This document shows positions 8,736-17,925 of a DNA stretch of 64,000 nucleotides, in pieces. The notes beneath the pieces are model-generated. The model made no database searches and had not been told where the DNA came from. It worked only from the letters and a program-made list of their open reading frames with translations. A program made the translations under genes and the position numbers. Origin of the DNA: an uncultured Lachnospiraceae bacterium. Lineage in GTDB: Bacteria; Bacillota; Clostridia; Lachnospirales; Lachnospiraceae. The stretch covers positions 1-64,000 of the forward strand of contig CAQGLR010000020.1 in the NCBI GenBank assembly GCA_948794795.1, given 5' to 3'. The first letter of the stretch is position 1, and the number at the start of each line of letters is the position of its first letter.

Positions 8736-9240
8736 TATCTAAAAAATTTTTGAAATTGACAATATCTGTCATTGCAATTTGATAACATATAAGTAAATAA
8801 ACAAATAGTAGGATATAAATAAATTTTAATAAATAAAAGGAGATATATGATATGGCTAAATTTATATTTGAGTGAGATAATCCAAGTTCTGGAGAATGCC
8901 AGGGTACAATTTTTTTATAATAATTGTTGTTTATTTAAGGGATTTGCAGGGTAAATAATTTTTACAGATGATACCCTTGCAGATTAGCTGTTATAAAATA
9001 TTCATTATTGTTTTTTAAAAAAAAGTTGTGGGACAGAGTAATAAATACTTATATAATAAAAAATATCTGGACTTTATTACAATCTTTTGATACAAAAAAG
9101 GCACTATAGTTCTTATAATTTTTGAGCATTTACTTAAATATTTAATTCTAAAAAATATAAAAAAAGCAAAGTGAGGTATAAAAGATGAAAGAGATTTATT
9201 AAATATAAAATATATAAAAGTGATATAGAGGGGAAAATAC
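8736..9240. other. AT-rich gap with a possible broken mini-gene
   Basis: Mostly AT-rich sequence without a convincing gene. At 8852 an AAAGGAG-preceded ATG opens MAKFIFE, then TGA, then in the same frame DNPSSGECQGTIFL and TAA at 8920. This could be the stub of a decayed gene. Another reading from ATG 8847 gives 35 codons of unremarkable sequence. The rest (8921-9240) shows nothing I can interpret; it is the upstream region of the WYL regulator. Confidence 0.3.
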
Positions 9241-10272
9241 ATGGAAGAGAAAAGTGAAATTATATATAAAGCCGGAAATGAAAATGAAAGCAGGGTTATA
9301 ATTGAAGATGATGATGAAATTAAAACAATAAGTAAAACTACAAGGGTACTTAGTATTTATAACAAGTTGTTAAATGGAAAAAGGGTTAATAAATCTGAGG
9401 AAGCTAATAACTTTGGTGTAAATGAACGGACAATACAAAGGGATATTGATGATATAAGGAAATATCTGGAGTATGAATATGGAAATGATGGGCTTGTAGA
9501 TGAAATTAATTATGACTATATTGATAAAGGATTTTATTTAGAAAAAATACATAAATCTAAACTTAGTAATAGTGAAATACTTGCAATATGCAAGATTTTA
9601 CTGGACAGCAGGGCATTTACCCATAAAGAGATAAAGAGGTTAATTGACAATATTGTTAGCTGCTGTACTATAAAAAGTGAAGAGAAAATAGTAAAAAGAT
9701 TAATTTCCAATGAGCAGTACCATTATATTGAACTACAGCATAAATCAGAATTTTTAGATACATTGTGGCAGGCAGGAAAAGCAATAAACGAAATGAAATA
9801 TATAGAAATCAATTATACCCGCCTGAAAGATAAAAAGGAAGTAAAAAGAGTATTAAAACCTGCAGCAATAATGTTTTCAGAATTTTATTTTTATCTGGCA
9901 GCATTTATAGATGATGAAAAGACAAGAAAGAATTTTGAAGTGCTGGATGATAAATTTCCTACAATATATAGGATAGACCGTATAAAAAGACTTAAGGTAC
10001 TTGATAAAAAATTTACAATGTTATATAAGGACAGATTTGAAGAGGGGGAATTCCGTAAAAGAATACAGTTTATGTATGGCGGGAAATTGCAGAGAATTAA
10101 ATTTAAATATTATGGATATTCAATTGAGGCTGTCTTAGACAGGCTTCCAACAGCAAGGATATTATCAGAAGAAGATGGTGTATATACAATATCTGCGGAA
10201 GTCTTTGGAAAAGGGATAGAAGGATGGATAAGAGGACAGGGGGAGAATGTAGAGGTATTAGGAAATACATAG
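9241..10272 (+). CDS. WYL-domain transcriptional regulator
   Basis: A 343-aa DNA-binding regulator. An N-terminal winged HTH spans about residues 35-90 (RVLSIYNKLLNGKRVNKSEEANNFGVNERTIQRDIDDIRKYL, given here as one helix-turn-helix region). The WYL-type sensor domain covers about 165-260 and a C-terminal WCX-like extension follows. The start ATG has GAGGGG upstream. WYL proteins often sense nucleic acid ligands and control DNA repair or phage-defence operons (CapW and BrxR are known examples). Here it precedes two unrecognised genes on the same strand, 85 bases away, so it probably controls them; that is inference. Confidence 0.85.
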   Translation: MEEKSEIIYKAGNENESRVIIEDDDEIKTISKTTRVLSIYNKLLNGKRVNKSEEANNFGVNERTIQRDIDDIRKYLEYEYGNDGLVDEINYDYIDKGFYLEKIHKSKLSNSEILAICKILLDSRAFTHKEIKRLIDNIVSCCTIKSEEKIVKRLISNEQYHYIELQHKSEFLDTLWQAGKAINEMKYIEINYTRLKDKKEVKRVLKPAAIMFSEFYFYLAAFIDDEKTRKNFEVLDDKFPTIYRIDRIKRLKVLDKKFTMLYKDRFEEGEFRKRIQFMYGGKLQRIKFKYYGYSIEAVLDRLPTARILSEEDGVYTISAEVFGKGIEGWIRGQGENVEVLGNT

Positions 10273-10357
10273 AATAAAAAAAGAATATCAAATATAAAAA
10301 AATTGAAAATGTTATGCTTGGATTTTGGGAAAATAATTATTTTGTGGAGGAATTAAA

Positions 10358-11392
10358 ATGTCAGATGTAAAAGAATTGATAAATTGTCCAAAATGTAATC
10401 AAAAATTAAGGATACCTTTTGGAAAGAAATTAGAGGTTCATTGTCCAACATGTGAAAATTATTTTATATATGAAAAAATGGAAGTTATAAATTGTCCAGG
10501 ATGTAATCAAAAGATAAGGATACCTTTTGGAAAAAAATTAGAAGTTCATTGTCCAACATGTGGAAATAATTTTATAAAGGAAAAAAATGAAAAAACGGAA
10601 GTTGTAAATTGTCCAGGATGTAATCAAAAAATAAGGATACCTTTTGGAGAAAAATTAGAGGTTCATTGTCCAATATGCGGGAATAATTTTATAAATGGAA
10701 ATAATTTTACAAATGAATTATCAGTTGAAAAGGAAACTGTTGTTTTAAAAGATTATCATATGTCTAAAGAATTATCACATAAATGTCATGCAGTTATTCA
10801 TGCAGCTGCTGGATTAGCTGGAGGTGCGGCTGCTGGATTAGCACAAATTCCATGTTCAGATGCTGCCTTAATTACACCAATCCAGATTGCCATGATTGTT
10901 GGACTGGGAGAAATATTCGGTTTAGATATTACAGAAGCAGTTGCTAAAGGAATAATTCATGGTGCTGCTGGTGCATTTATTGGAAGAGGTATAGTGCAAG
11001 TAATTGCTGGGTGGATTCCTGGAATAGGAAATATTTTAAATACTGTTACAGCAGCAGGACTAACAGAAGCACTTGGCTGGAAGGTAGCTAATGATTTTTA
11101 TTATCATTCTTCTGAGTATAGTATCAAACACAAGGAAGAAGGATATATTAGTGCATCTAACGCATATGAAATGAAATTTCGTAACCAGGCAAAGTGTTTT
11201 TTGAAACAAAAGAAAGTGTTGGCTGAAGATGTAGAAGATTTGAATAAAATAATAGAACAGTATGAGGAATATATTGCCAGACATGATAAATGTAGTGCTA
11301 TATTAAAGATAGGTTATAATAATAATGAGATTAATGTTATGAAAGAAGAATTAAACAATTTGAAAAAGATTAGGAGGGGGAGGGTATCTTAA
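10358..11392 (+). CDS. Triple zinc-ribbon protein with hydrophobic DUF697-like domain
   Basis: Not assigned to a characterised family. The 344-aa protein starts with three near-identical zinc-ribbon repeats of about 35 aa (roughly residues 7-40, 43-76 and 82-115), each with a CPxC pair, the block IRIPFG(K/E)KLEVHCP and a second CPxC or CGNN motif. Residues about 145-235 are rich in Ala, Gly and Ile (HAAAGLAGGAAAGLAQIP, then ALITPIQIAMIVGLGEIFG), which resembles DUF697-type membrane-associating domains linked to GTPases. The tail is charged and coiled-coil-like. The repeats are also clear in DNA at 10376-10705, pointing to recent tandem duplication. It overlaps the next gene by one base. The role is unknown; a membrane-acting effector of a defence-like locus is one possibility. 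Confidence 0.75.
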   Translation: MSDVKELINCPKCNQKLRIPFGKKLEVHCPTCENYFIYEKMEVINCPGCNQKIRIPFGKKLEVHCPTCGNNFIKEKNEKTEVVNCPGCNQKIRIPFGEKLEVHCPICGNNFINGNNFTNELSVEKETVVLKDYHMSKELSHKCHAVIHAAAGLAGGAAAGLAQIPCSDAALITPIQIAMIVGLGEIFGLDITEAVAKGIIHGAAGAFIGRGIVQVIAGWIPGIGNILNTVTAAGLTEALGWKVANDFYYHSSEYSIKHKEEGYISASNAYEMKFRNQAKCFLKQKKVLAEDVEDLNKIIEQYEEYIARHDKCSAILKIGYNNNEINVMKEELNNLKKIRRGRVS

Positions 11393-12636
11393 TGGAGAAA
11401 TTAGAAGAGTTACGCAGGCAAAGAGAAGAAGTTAATTCCAGAATCAAAAATGATTTGATAAATATGAAGATATTAGCGGATGAATCATTACGTGTTGCAG
11501 AAGTTGCCCATAATTCAGAAACTATATTAGATAATTTAGATAAAGAATTTGAAAAACAAACAGGTTTACAAGAACCAGACATTAAATTTCTTTTCATTGC
11601 TACAGGTTTACAATGCCTTAGGATTTATTTGCTTGATAAATTAACCAAAAGAGAAAAAGCAACTAAGATTAAAAAAGAAGATGGTTCATATACTTTAGAA
11701 GGAAAAATTGATAAATCAGAGCAAAAGCTATTAAACAAATTTGATAAAAATATAGATATAGATGAAGAAACAAGGCTTTATTATGCACCATTAAACCAAA
11801 TTATTGCAAATCCTAAAGTACCATATGATTGTACAAGTGGAGGCGGACAAGGATTTTTCCAGAATGCAAATCATAGATTCTCCACATTAGGGCATGATCC
11901 TGTTTTGGGATTGTTTTTTGGTACTGCTAATATACTGACAAATACTATTAGTACAATAAGGACTCCAATTCCAGGGATATTTACAAATCATGTTTTATAC
12001 GAAACAACACAAAAAAAAGATGGGAAATTAAAAATTGCTAAGCCAATAATTGATGGTACAAATATTTTATCATGTTCAACAATAGAAATGTGTAACAAAG
12101 TAAGGGACAGGTTTGAAAATGATAAATTATCAGTTGTAGCAGCACTGATTAAACAAATTCTTCATATTGGTACAGATATGTATACAAAATTAGGAATACA
12201 ACTTCCTGGTGCATCTTTAATACTTAATTCTAAACAAGTTGAAAATATTAGTAAATATACTGATTGGGGAACTACTGTAAAATCTGGAATATCAGGCTTG
12301 TTTTCATTAGCAATTAATAACATTATTAGTTTGTTGCATAATTTTATGTATTCAAACGAAATGGGTATTTCACATGATATTTATAATATCAGGACAAAAA
12401 AGATTATTGCATATTCAAATTTTATTGCTTCTTGTAGTAATATCATTTCAACAGGAATAAAAATGGTTAATGGAAACGGACTTGCAATCAAAGATTTAGA
12501 TATTGGAGGTATTATAGTTACAGTGCATAAATTGACCGAAAATCATCAATATATTAGAAAGATTAAAGAAGAGTATATTTTTGGAAATTTTAATAAAATG
12601 ATTGAAGGAGAAGAATTAAAATTATTTGAAATTTAA
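11392..12636 (+). CDS. Conserved-looking protein of unknown function (414 aa)
   Basis: I do not recognise this protein. It begins with a coiled-coil-like charged helix (residues 1-60). A central segment is rich in small and hydrophobic residues and contains SGGGQGFFQNANHRFSTLGH and GLFFGTANILTNTI. Further moderately hydrophobic stretches lie near 255-320. There is no signal peptide and no nuclease or ATPase motif that I can see. Its start overlaps the stop of the zinc-ribbon gene (TAATG), so the two are almost certainly translated together and probably form a pair. Codon use is AT-rich, like the other accessory genes. Confidence 0.75.
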   Translation: MEKLEELRRQREEVNSRIKNDLINMKILADESLRVAEVAHNSETILDNLDKEFEKQTGLQEPDIKFLFIATGLQCLRIYLLDKLTKREKATKIKKEDGSYTLEGKIDKSEQKLLNKFDKNIDIDEETRLYYAPLNQIIANPKVPYDCTSGGGQGFFQNANHRFSTLGHDPVLGLFFGTANILTNTISTIRTPIPGIFTNHVLYETTQKKDGKLKIAKPIIDGTNILSCSTIEMCNKVRDRFENDKLSVVAALIKQILHIGTDMYTKLGIQLPGASLILNSKQVENISKYTDWGTTVKSGISGLFSLAINNIISLLHNFMYSNEMGISHDIYNIRTKKIIAYSNFIASCSNIISTGIKMVNGNGLAIKDLDIGGIIVTVHKLTENHQYIRKIKEEYIFGNFNKMIEGEELKLFEI

Positions 12637-12904
12637 AATAAAGTTATAAAATTTATGTTTTATCTAGATAGTAATTTAACTTGTATTGTTAATCATATTT
12701 TTTGTTCTTTAGCCAAAATAATAAAATATATGAACTGTTATAATTGTAAAGAGAAATTAGATAAAATAATATGACGTGTTTGGAAATTATTTATTGTTAA
12801 TTTGCCTAAAATTTCATAAAATGTTGTTGAAATTTGATTTTTTATATTTGTTTTCTATAAAAAATTACATATTTAATAGAAGATGTAAATAATTTGTAAA
12901 TAAT

Positions 12905-13459
12905 TATGTCTTTTTGTCGTATTATTTGAATGCAATATATATGACCATTTATCTTTATCTTGCGATTCCAAACAAAGAAATTTCATATATTTACCGTAAT
13001 ACAATTATGGAGTGGTCCACTCTGCGTATACAATCACAAGATTTATCAGGACTTACACTGTCACTTGAGAATGGTGACTGTTTGACAGCATCTGATATTA
13101 TTACAGAACAGCTTTTAGATACAATAAGTTTTTATGATTATAAGGAAGATTATTATCATAGGTTTCTTGCAGGATTATTAAAGAATAATACAAAATATTA
13201 TGTAATGTCTAACAGGGAGAGTGACCTGGGAAGATATGATTTAGTTCTTAAGACACACAGGATACATACAGGTAAAGCAATTATACTTGAACTTAAGGTA
13301 ACAGACAATATTAATAATATGGAGGATACATGTATAAAAGCATTGGAACAAATAGAAAAACTTCATTATGACAGCAGTATAATAAAAGAAGGATATACAG
13401 ATATAATTAAATATGGTGTCTGTTTTTATAAAAAAGAATGTCTGGTAATGATAAAATAG
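12905..13459 (+). pseudogene. C-terminal fragment of AAA-ATPase/PD-(D/E)XK family protein
   Basis: The fragment matches the end of the large family of AAA-ATPase-like proteins with a C-terminal PD-(D/E)XK nuclease domain, common in gut anaerobes. The visible parts are YLAIPNKEI, FLAGLLKN, YYVMSNRESDLGRYDLVL and KAIILELKV, where the Asp and the ELK carry the nuclease-type active site. The N-terminal ATPase half is missing and there is no convincing start: the frame simply opens near 12905 with a TTG at 12914. Another fragment of the same family, covering the ATPase half, lies at 30379. These two may be remains of different copies. Confidence 0.75.
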
Positions 13460-13493
13460 ACCAAGTTACAGAAATGTAATGTAAAAGCTACTA

Positions 13494-13539
13494 GAAAATG
13501 CCAGTAAATCCTGCAAATACAGGTTTTACTGGCATTTTC
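13494..13539. terminator. Bidirectional hairpin terminator
   Basis: GAAAATGCCAGTAAA and TTTACTGGCATTTTC pair around an inner CCTG/CAGG. It lies between the PD-(D/E)XK remnant and the convergent chemoreceptor gene and could end transcription from both sides. Confidence 0.7.
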
Positions 13540-13718
13540 CATATAATATGTACAGTATAATTTAATATGGTAATCCAGACGCTTTTACACTGGTTTTTGC
13601 TATAATGTATAAAGATATAATAAATAAACACAATTTTACTTATAGACTTAAATAGAAAAGTATAATTACTTATGTATTTATATTTTTATATTTTGTAACA
13701 GATTCTTTTATATTTTTC

Positions 13719-15455
13719 TTACATTTCCCTAATTTTAAACTGGTTGACCATATTCATCAAAAGCTGTGCCTGGCTTGATAATTCTTCACTTGTTGCTGCA
13801 CTTTCTTCTGAAGTAGCAGAATTGGTATGAACCACACTGGAAATCTGGTCAATGCCTTGTGTCACTTGTGAAATAGCTGTTGCCTGTTCCTGGGATGCTT
13901 TGGAAATCTCTAAAAGAAGTTTTGCTGATTCTTCGGAATAAAGGACAATATGGTCAAGGGACTCTGCTGTCTGGTTGGCTATATCAGTACCTTCTTGTAA
14001 AGAATGGATAGTTGCTTCAATAAGAGATGCTGTATTCTTAGATGCTTCTGCAGATTTATTTGCCAGATTACGGACCTCATCGGCAACAACAGCAAACCCT
14101 TTTCCAGCTGAACCAGCACGTGTTGCCTCAACTGTTGCATTTAACGCAAGTATATTGGTTTGGAAAGCAATATCTTCAATGGTTTTGATAATTTTACTAA
14201 TTTCAGATGAAGAATCATTCATCTGGTTCATGGCAGTAATCATCTGTGTCATATGCTTTTTCCCTGTTTCTAGTTCTTTTACAGTGGTCTGTGCCTGGAT
14301 GCTGGTCCGTTTTGCATTTTCCGCATTTTTTGCCACATGGCTGTTGATTTCATTTATAGTAGAAGCCAGTTCCTCTACAGATGAAGCTTGTTCTGTAGCT
14401 CCCTGGGCAAGTGCCATAGCGCCGTTTGCCATCTGTTCTGAGCCATTTGCCACTTCTTTAGCACTCATATTCAGGTTCCTGAAAGTATTATTCAGTTTAT
14501 AGATTGTATTCTGGAATGATTCCTTAATAGGTGCAAAATCTCCCACATAATCTATTTCTATATCAAACTTAAGATTCCCTTTGTCAAGTTCTGCTAAAGA
14601 TGCAGATATATTACTTATATAACTGCGTAAAGTCTGTACTGTTTCTGCCAGTGCACGTGTCAGGTCTCCGATTTCATCTTTTGATTTGGATTCTTCTACC
14701 TTATCACTAAGATTTCCCTGGCTAAGCCCAATCAGGCGTTTTGATGCTGCTTTAATAGGGTCCGCCATCTTTTTGGCTATTATAGAAGTGACAATAATAG
14801 CAATTATAAAAATACCAATACCAAAAAGGTATGTAACCGTTATTGCCTTTAAACAAGATTCATTTGCTGCATCAAGTTCTTCCTGTATAATTGGCAGCAT
14901 ATCTTCCTCGTAATTACCTGTTCCAATATACCAGCCATATGGCTCAAACTTTTTAACAAAGCCTCTTTTAGCCTTAGCTTCGGACTCTCCAGATTTTGCA
15001 AAATAAAAATCTATAAAACCTCCCTCTGGTTTATCTCCTGCCGCAATAGTATCCCGTACAAAATAATTTCCTTTTTCATCCTGTGTATCATAACGGTTAG
15101 TTCCTTCTACATCTGGATTAATATGTACTGCATTTGTTCCATCTGCCATGTCTGCCCAGAAATAGCCTGTTCCATTATTGTATCTGGTAGTGCGTACAAT
15201 GTATTTGGAATTTTCCATAGCTTCTTTTTCAGTAATTTCATGGTTCTGGTACCTGTCATATTCTGCCTGCAGTACACCAATCATACATTCCACCTGGCTT
15301 TGGATAATCTGGTCTAGCTTTTCTTTTTCAACTTTAATATTCTTGTCATATGCCCTCTGCAGACACAAATAGGACAGAGTTGAAATCAGCAATACAGTCA
15401 AAAAGATAAGAGTACCCATGCTAAAAATTAATTTTCCACGCAACTTTAGTTTCAT
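13719..15455 (-). CDS. Methyl-accepting chemotaxis protein
   Basis: A 578-aa transmembrane chemoreceptor. One membrane helix lies at about residues 9-30 and a second at about 203-225. Between them is a single-Cache (sCache_2-like) sensor with YFWADMADGTNAVHINPDV and KKFEPYGWYIGTGNY, which usually binds small organic acids or similar ligands outside the cell. A HAMP domain follows (about 226-280), then the long signalling coiled coil with the hairpin tip QTNILALNATVEATRAGSAG. No che genes are in the window. It stands alone on the minus strand and faces the YyaL-type gene across a 331-base divergent region. Confidence 0.93.
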   Translation of the reverse strand: MKLKLRGKLIFSMGTLIFLTVLLISTLSYLCLQRAYDKNIKVEKEKLDQIIQSQVECMIGVLQAEYDRYQNHEITEKEAMENSKYIVRTTRYNNGTGYFWADMADGTNAVHINPDVEGTNRYDTQDEKGNYFVRDTIAAGDKPEGGFIDFYFAKSGESEAKAKRGFVKKFEPYGWYIGTGNYEEDMLPIIQEELDAANESCLKAITVTYLFGIGIFIIAIIVTSIIAKKMADPIKAASKRLIGLSQGNLSDKVEESKSKDEIGDLTRALAETVQTLRSYISNISASLAELDKGNLKFDIEIDYVGDFAPIKESFQNTIYKLNNTFRNLNMSAKEVANGSEQMANGAMALAQGATEQASSVEELASTINEINSHVAKNAENAKRTSIQAQTTVKELETGKKHMTQMITAMNQMNDSSSEISKIIKTIEDIAFQTNILALNATVEATRAGSAGKGFAVVADEVRNLANKSAEASKNTASLIEATIHSLQEGTDIANQTAESLDHIVLYSEESAKLLLEISKASQEQATAISQVTQGIDQISSVVHTNSATSEESAATSEELSSQAQLLMNMVNQFKIREM

Positions 15456-15731
15456 TATAAAAAATTCCTTTCGTATTAAGAATAATAACTTTTGTTATTT
15501 TTGAACAAAAATAATCCAAAAATATTTACTATTTTCATTATAATAGATAATATTACTGATGTCTAGTACTTGTTTGTCAGAAATACTAATATTATTTTGT
15601 GGGTATGTGGATTTTTGTTAGTGAGGAGAATTAGTGTGTCTTAGCTTTATTAATATTTTTAATAACACCAGAATATATCTTAAAATTACTTTCAAACTAT
15701 CAGATTACACAAAAATTATATTCTTTGTCTG

Positions 15732-15761
15732 TTGTATATATTGAAGTATATTGCGTATACT
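15732..15761 (+). promoter_or_regulatory. Candidate promoter for YyaL-type gene
   Basis: TTGTAT (15732-15737), an 18-bp spacer and TATACT (15756-15761) lie shortly before the preferred start at 15787. The rest of the divergent region 15456-15731 shows nothing I can name. Confidence 0.4.
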
Positions 15762-15786
15762 ATCTATAAAAGAAAGGCAGGAATAT

Positions 15787-17718
15787 ATGAGTAACAAGTT
15801 AAAAAATGAAAGCAGCCCTTATCTGCTGCAACATTCAGAAAATCCTGTAGACTGGTATCCATGGAACCAGGAAGCTTTTGATAAAGCAAGGGAAGAAGAC
15901 AAGCCGGTCTTCTTAAGTATAGGATACAGTACATGCCACTGGTGCCATGTTATGGCACATGAGAGCTTTGAAAATGAAGAAACTGCACAGATTCTTAATA
16001 AATACTTTGTACCTGTAAAGGTAGACCGTGAAGAACGTCCTGATATTGACAGTGTATATATGTCAGTATGCCAGGCATTTACAGGAAGTGGGGGATGGCC
16101 TATGAGCATTTTTATGACATGGGACAAGAAGCCTTTTTTTGCAGGCACATATTTTCCGCCACGTGGGCGTTATGGCATGCCAGGTTTTACAGACCTGCTT
16201 ATTGCTGTTAAAGATAAGTGGACCAACAACCGTCCAGAGCTTTTAAAGTCTGCCAGTCAAGTGGTTTCACATATTAAAAACCATGAAAATAGTAATGCAT
16301 ATAAAGAGAGTAGTAACCTGGAAGAAATGGCATTAAACTTATTTTCAGGGAATTTTGACAAAAAATACGGCGGATTTGGCACAGCGCCAAAGTTTCCAGC
16401 TGCACATAATATTTTATTCCTTATACTTTATTCATGGTATAATAATAATAAAAATGCACAGGATATGGCGTTAAAAACATTGTGCCAGATGCGTAAAGGA
16501 GGAATATTTGACCATATTGGATATGGGTTTTCAAGATATTCAACAGACCAGTATTTTTTAGTTCCACATTTTGAAAAAATGTTATATGACAATGCCTTGC
16601 TGGTTATAGCGTATTCTGCTGCATATTGTGTTTCAGGAGATAATTTATATCTTGATACTGCCAGGAAAACTGCAAAATATATTTTAAGGGAAATGGTTTC
16701 GGAAGATGGAGGATTTTACAGTGCACAGGATGCGGACAGTGAAGGCATGGAAGGAAAGTTTTATACATTTACTTTAGATGAAATTATAAAAGTATTAGGA
16801 AAACACAAAGGGATACCATTTGCCAAAACTTATAATATTACTGCCAATGGGAATTTTGAAGGTGTTAATATTCCAAATCTCCTTGAAAGCGGGGATATAG
16901 ATAGTGATTTTAGTGAAGAAATTAAAACATTGTATAATTACAGAAAGAAACGTACAAAGCTTCATCTTGACGACAAGCACCTTGCTTCATGGAATTCCAT
17001 AATGTCAGCAGCACTTTCAATGCTGTACAGGGTATCGCATAAAAATAAATACTTGGAAGCCGCCAGGAAAGCCCAGGTATTTATAGAAAAAAATTTATGT
17101 AATAAAGCCCAGATGTATACAAGTTTCCGTAATGGAAAGTGTTCTGGCAAGGCTTTTCTGGATGATTATGCGTTTTATATAATGGCATTAATTGAAATAT
17201 ATAATTCAACCCTAGAAGCTGCTTACCTGGATAAAGCAGAATATTTCTGTAATGAAACAGTAAAAAGATTTGCAGATAATGAAAATGGTGGGTATTTTCT
17301 TAGTGAAACTGGAAACAGTGAATTATTTATAAATCCCAAAGAAACTTATGACGGGGCAATGCCTTCTGGCAATTCAGTTATGGCATATAATTTAATAAGG
17401 CTTTACCAGCTTACAGGAAAAGAGGGCTATAATAAACTTGCAGAAAAGCAGATTAAATTTATGTCATTAAAAGCAGGGGATTATCCTTCTGGATATAGTA
17501 TGTTCCTTATTGCCAAAATAATATATGAAAACCCTCCTGTGCATATTACAGTAGTTTTGAAAAATAAAAAAGATTTACAGGAAATAAAAGAGAATTTGCC
17601 TTTTCTTGCAAATATAAAAGTAGAAGAGGAAGGTAAAGAGTACCATATTATAAATAACCATACAACTTATTATATTTGCAAAAACCATGTCTGCCAGCCT
17701 CCAGTAAATAAGTTTTAA
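15787..17718 (+). CDS. Thioredoxin-domain protein, YyaL/DUF255 family
   Basis: A 643-aa member of the YyaL/SPATA20-like family. The N-terminal thioredoxin-like domain shows NPVDWYPW and the CHWCHVM redox motif at about residues 50-55. The remainder is an alpha/alpha toroid resembling glycosidase or cellobiose epimerase folds. The precise reaction of the family is unsettled. The start at 15787 is chosen because AAAGGCAGG lies just upstream and the protein then begins MSNKLKNESSPYLLQH, the family's normal N-terminus; an ATG 12 codons earlier is unlikely. It is monocistronic, with a hairpin at 17756. Confidence 0.9.
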   Translation: MSNKLKNESSPYLLQHSENPVDWYPWNQEAFDKAREEDKPVFLSIGYSTCHWCHVMAHESFENEETAQILNKYFVPVKVDREERPDIDSVYMSVCQAFTGSGGWPMSIFMTWDKKPFFAGTYFPPRGRYGMPGFTDLLIAVKDKWTNNRPELLKSASQVVSHIKNHENSNAYKESSNLEEMALNLFSGNFDKKYGGFGTAPKFPAAHNILFLILYSWYNNNKNAQDMALKTLCQMRKGGIFDHIGYGFSRYSTDQYFLVPHFEKMLYDNALLVIAYSAAYCVSGDNLYLDTARKTAKYILREMVSEDGGFYSAQDADSEGMEGKFYTFTLDEIIKVLGKHKGIPFAKTYNITANGNFEGVNIPNLLESGDIDSDFSEEIKTLYNYRKKRTKLHLDDKHLASWNSIMSAALSMLYRVSHKNKYLEAARKAQVFIEKNLCNKAQMYTSFRNGKCSGKAFLDDYAFYIMALIEIYNSTLEAAYLDKAEYFCNETVKRFADNENGGYFLSETGNSELFINPKETYDGAMPSGNSVMAYNLIRLYQLTGKEGYNKLAEKQIKFMSLKAGDYPSGYSMFLIAKIIYENPPVHITVVLKNKKDLQEIKENLPFLANIKVEEEGKEYHIINNHTTYYICKNHVCQPPVNKF

Positions 17719-17755
17719 TAATATAAAAATATCCAATACAATATAGTTGTAAATT

Positions 17756-17812
17756 ATATCTGCTGGAAACACAGGTGTAGTAGTATTGTGCCAGGGTTTT
17801 CAGCAGAATATA
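17756..17812 (+). terminator. Hairpin after YyaL-type gene
   Basis: ATATCTGCTGGAAA pairs with the right arm TTTTCAGCAGAATAT around a loop of about 30 bases. The right arm is T-rich. Confidence 0.5.
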
Positions 17813-17925
17813 TTTTAATAATTATATAAAAAATTGCGTGATTTAAAATCTAAAATAATGTATAATAGTTTTTAAGAAATATATTTTAAAAAGAAAGGAA
17901 ATACGTTTTATACGTGGTATAAAAT

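Noticed and set aside
10376..10705. CRISPR-like array
   Set aside because: The regular repeats are in-frame zinc-ribbon coding units without spacers; no cas genes in the window.
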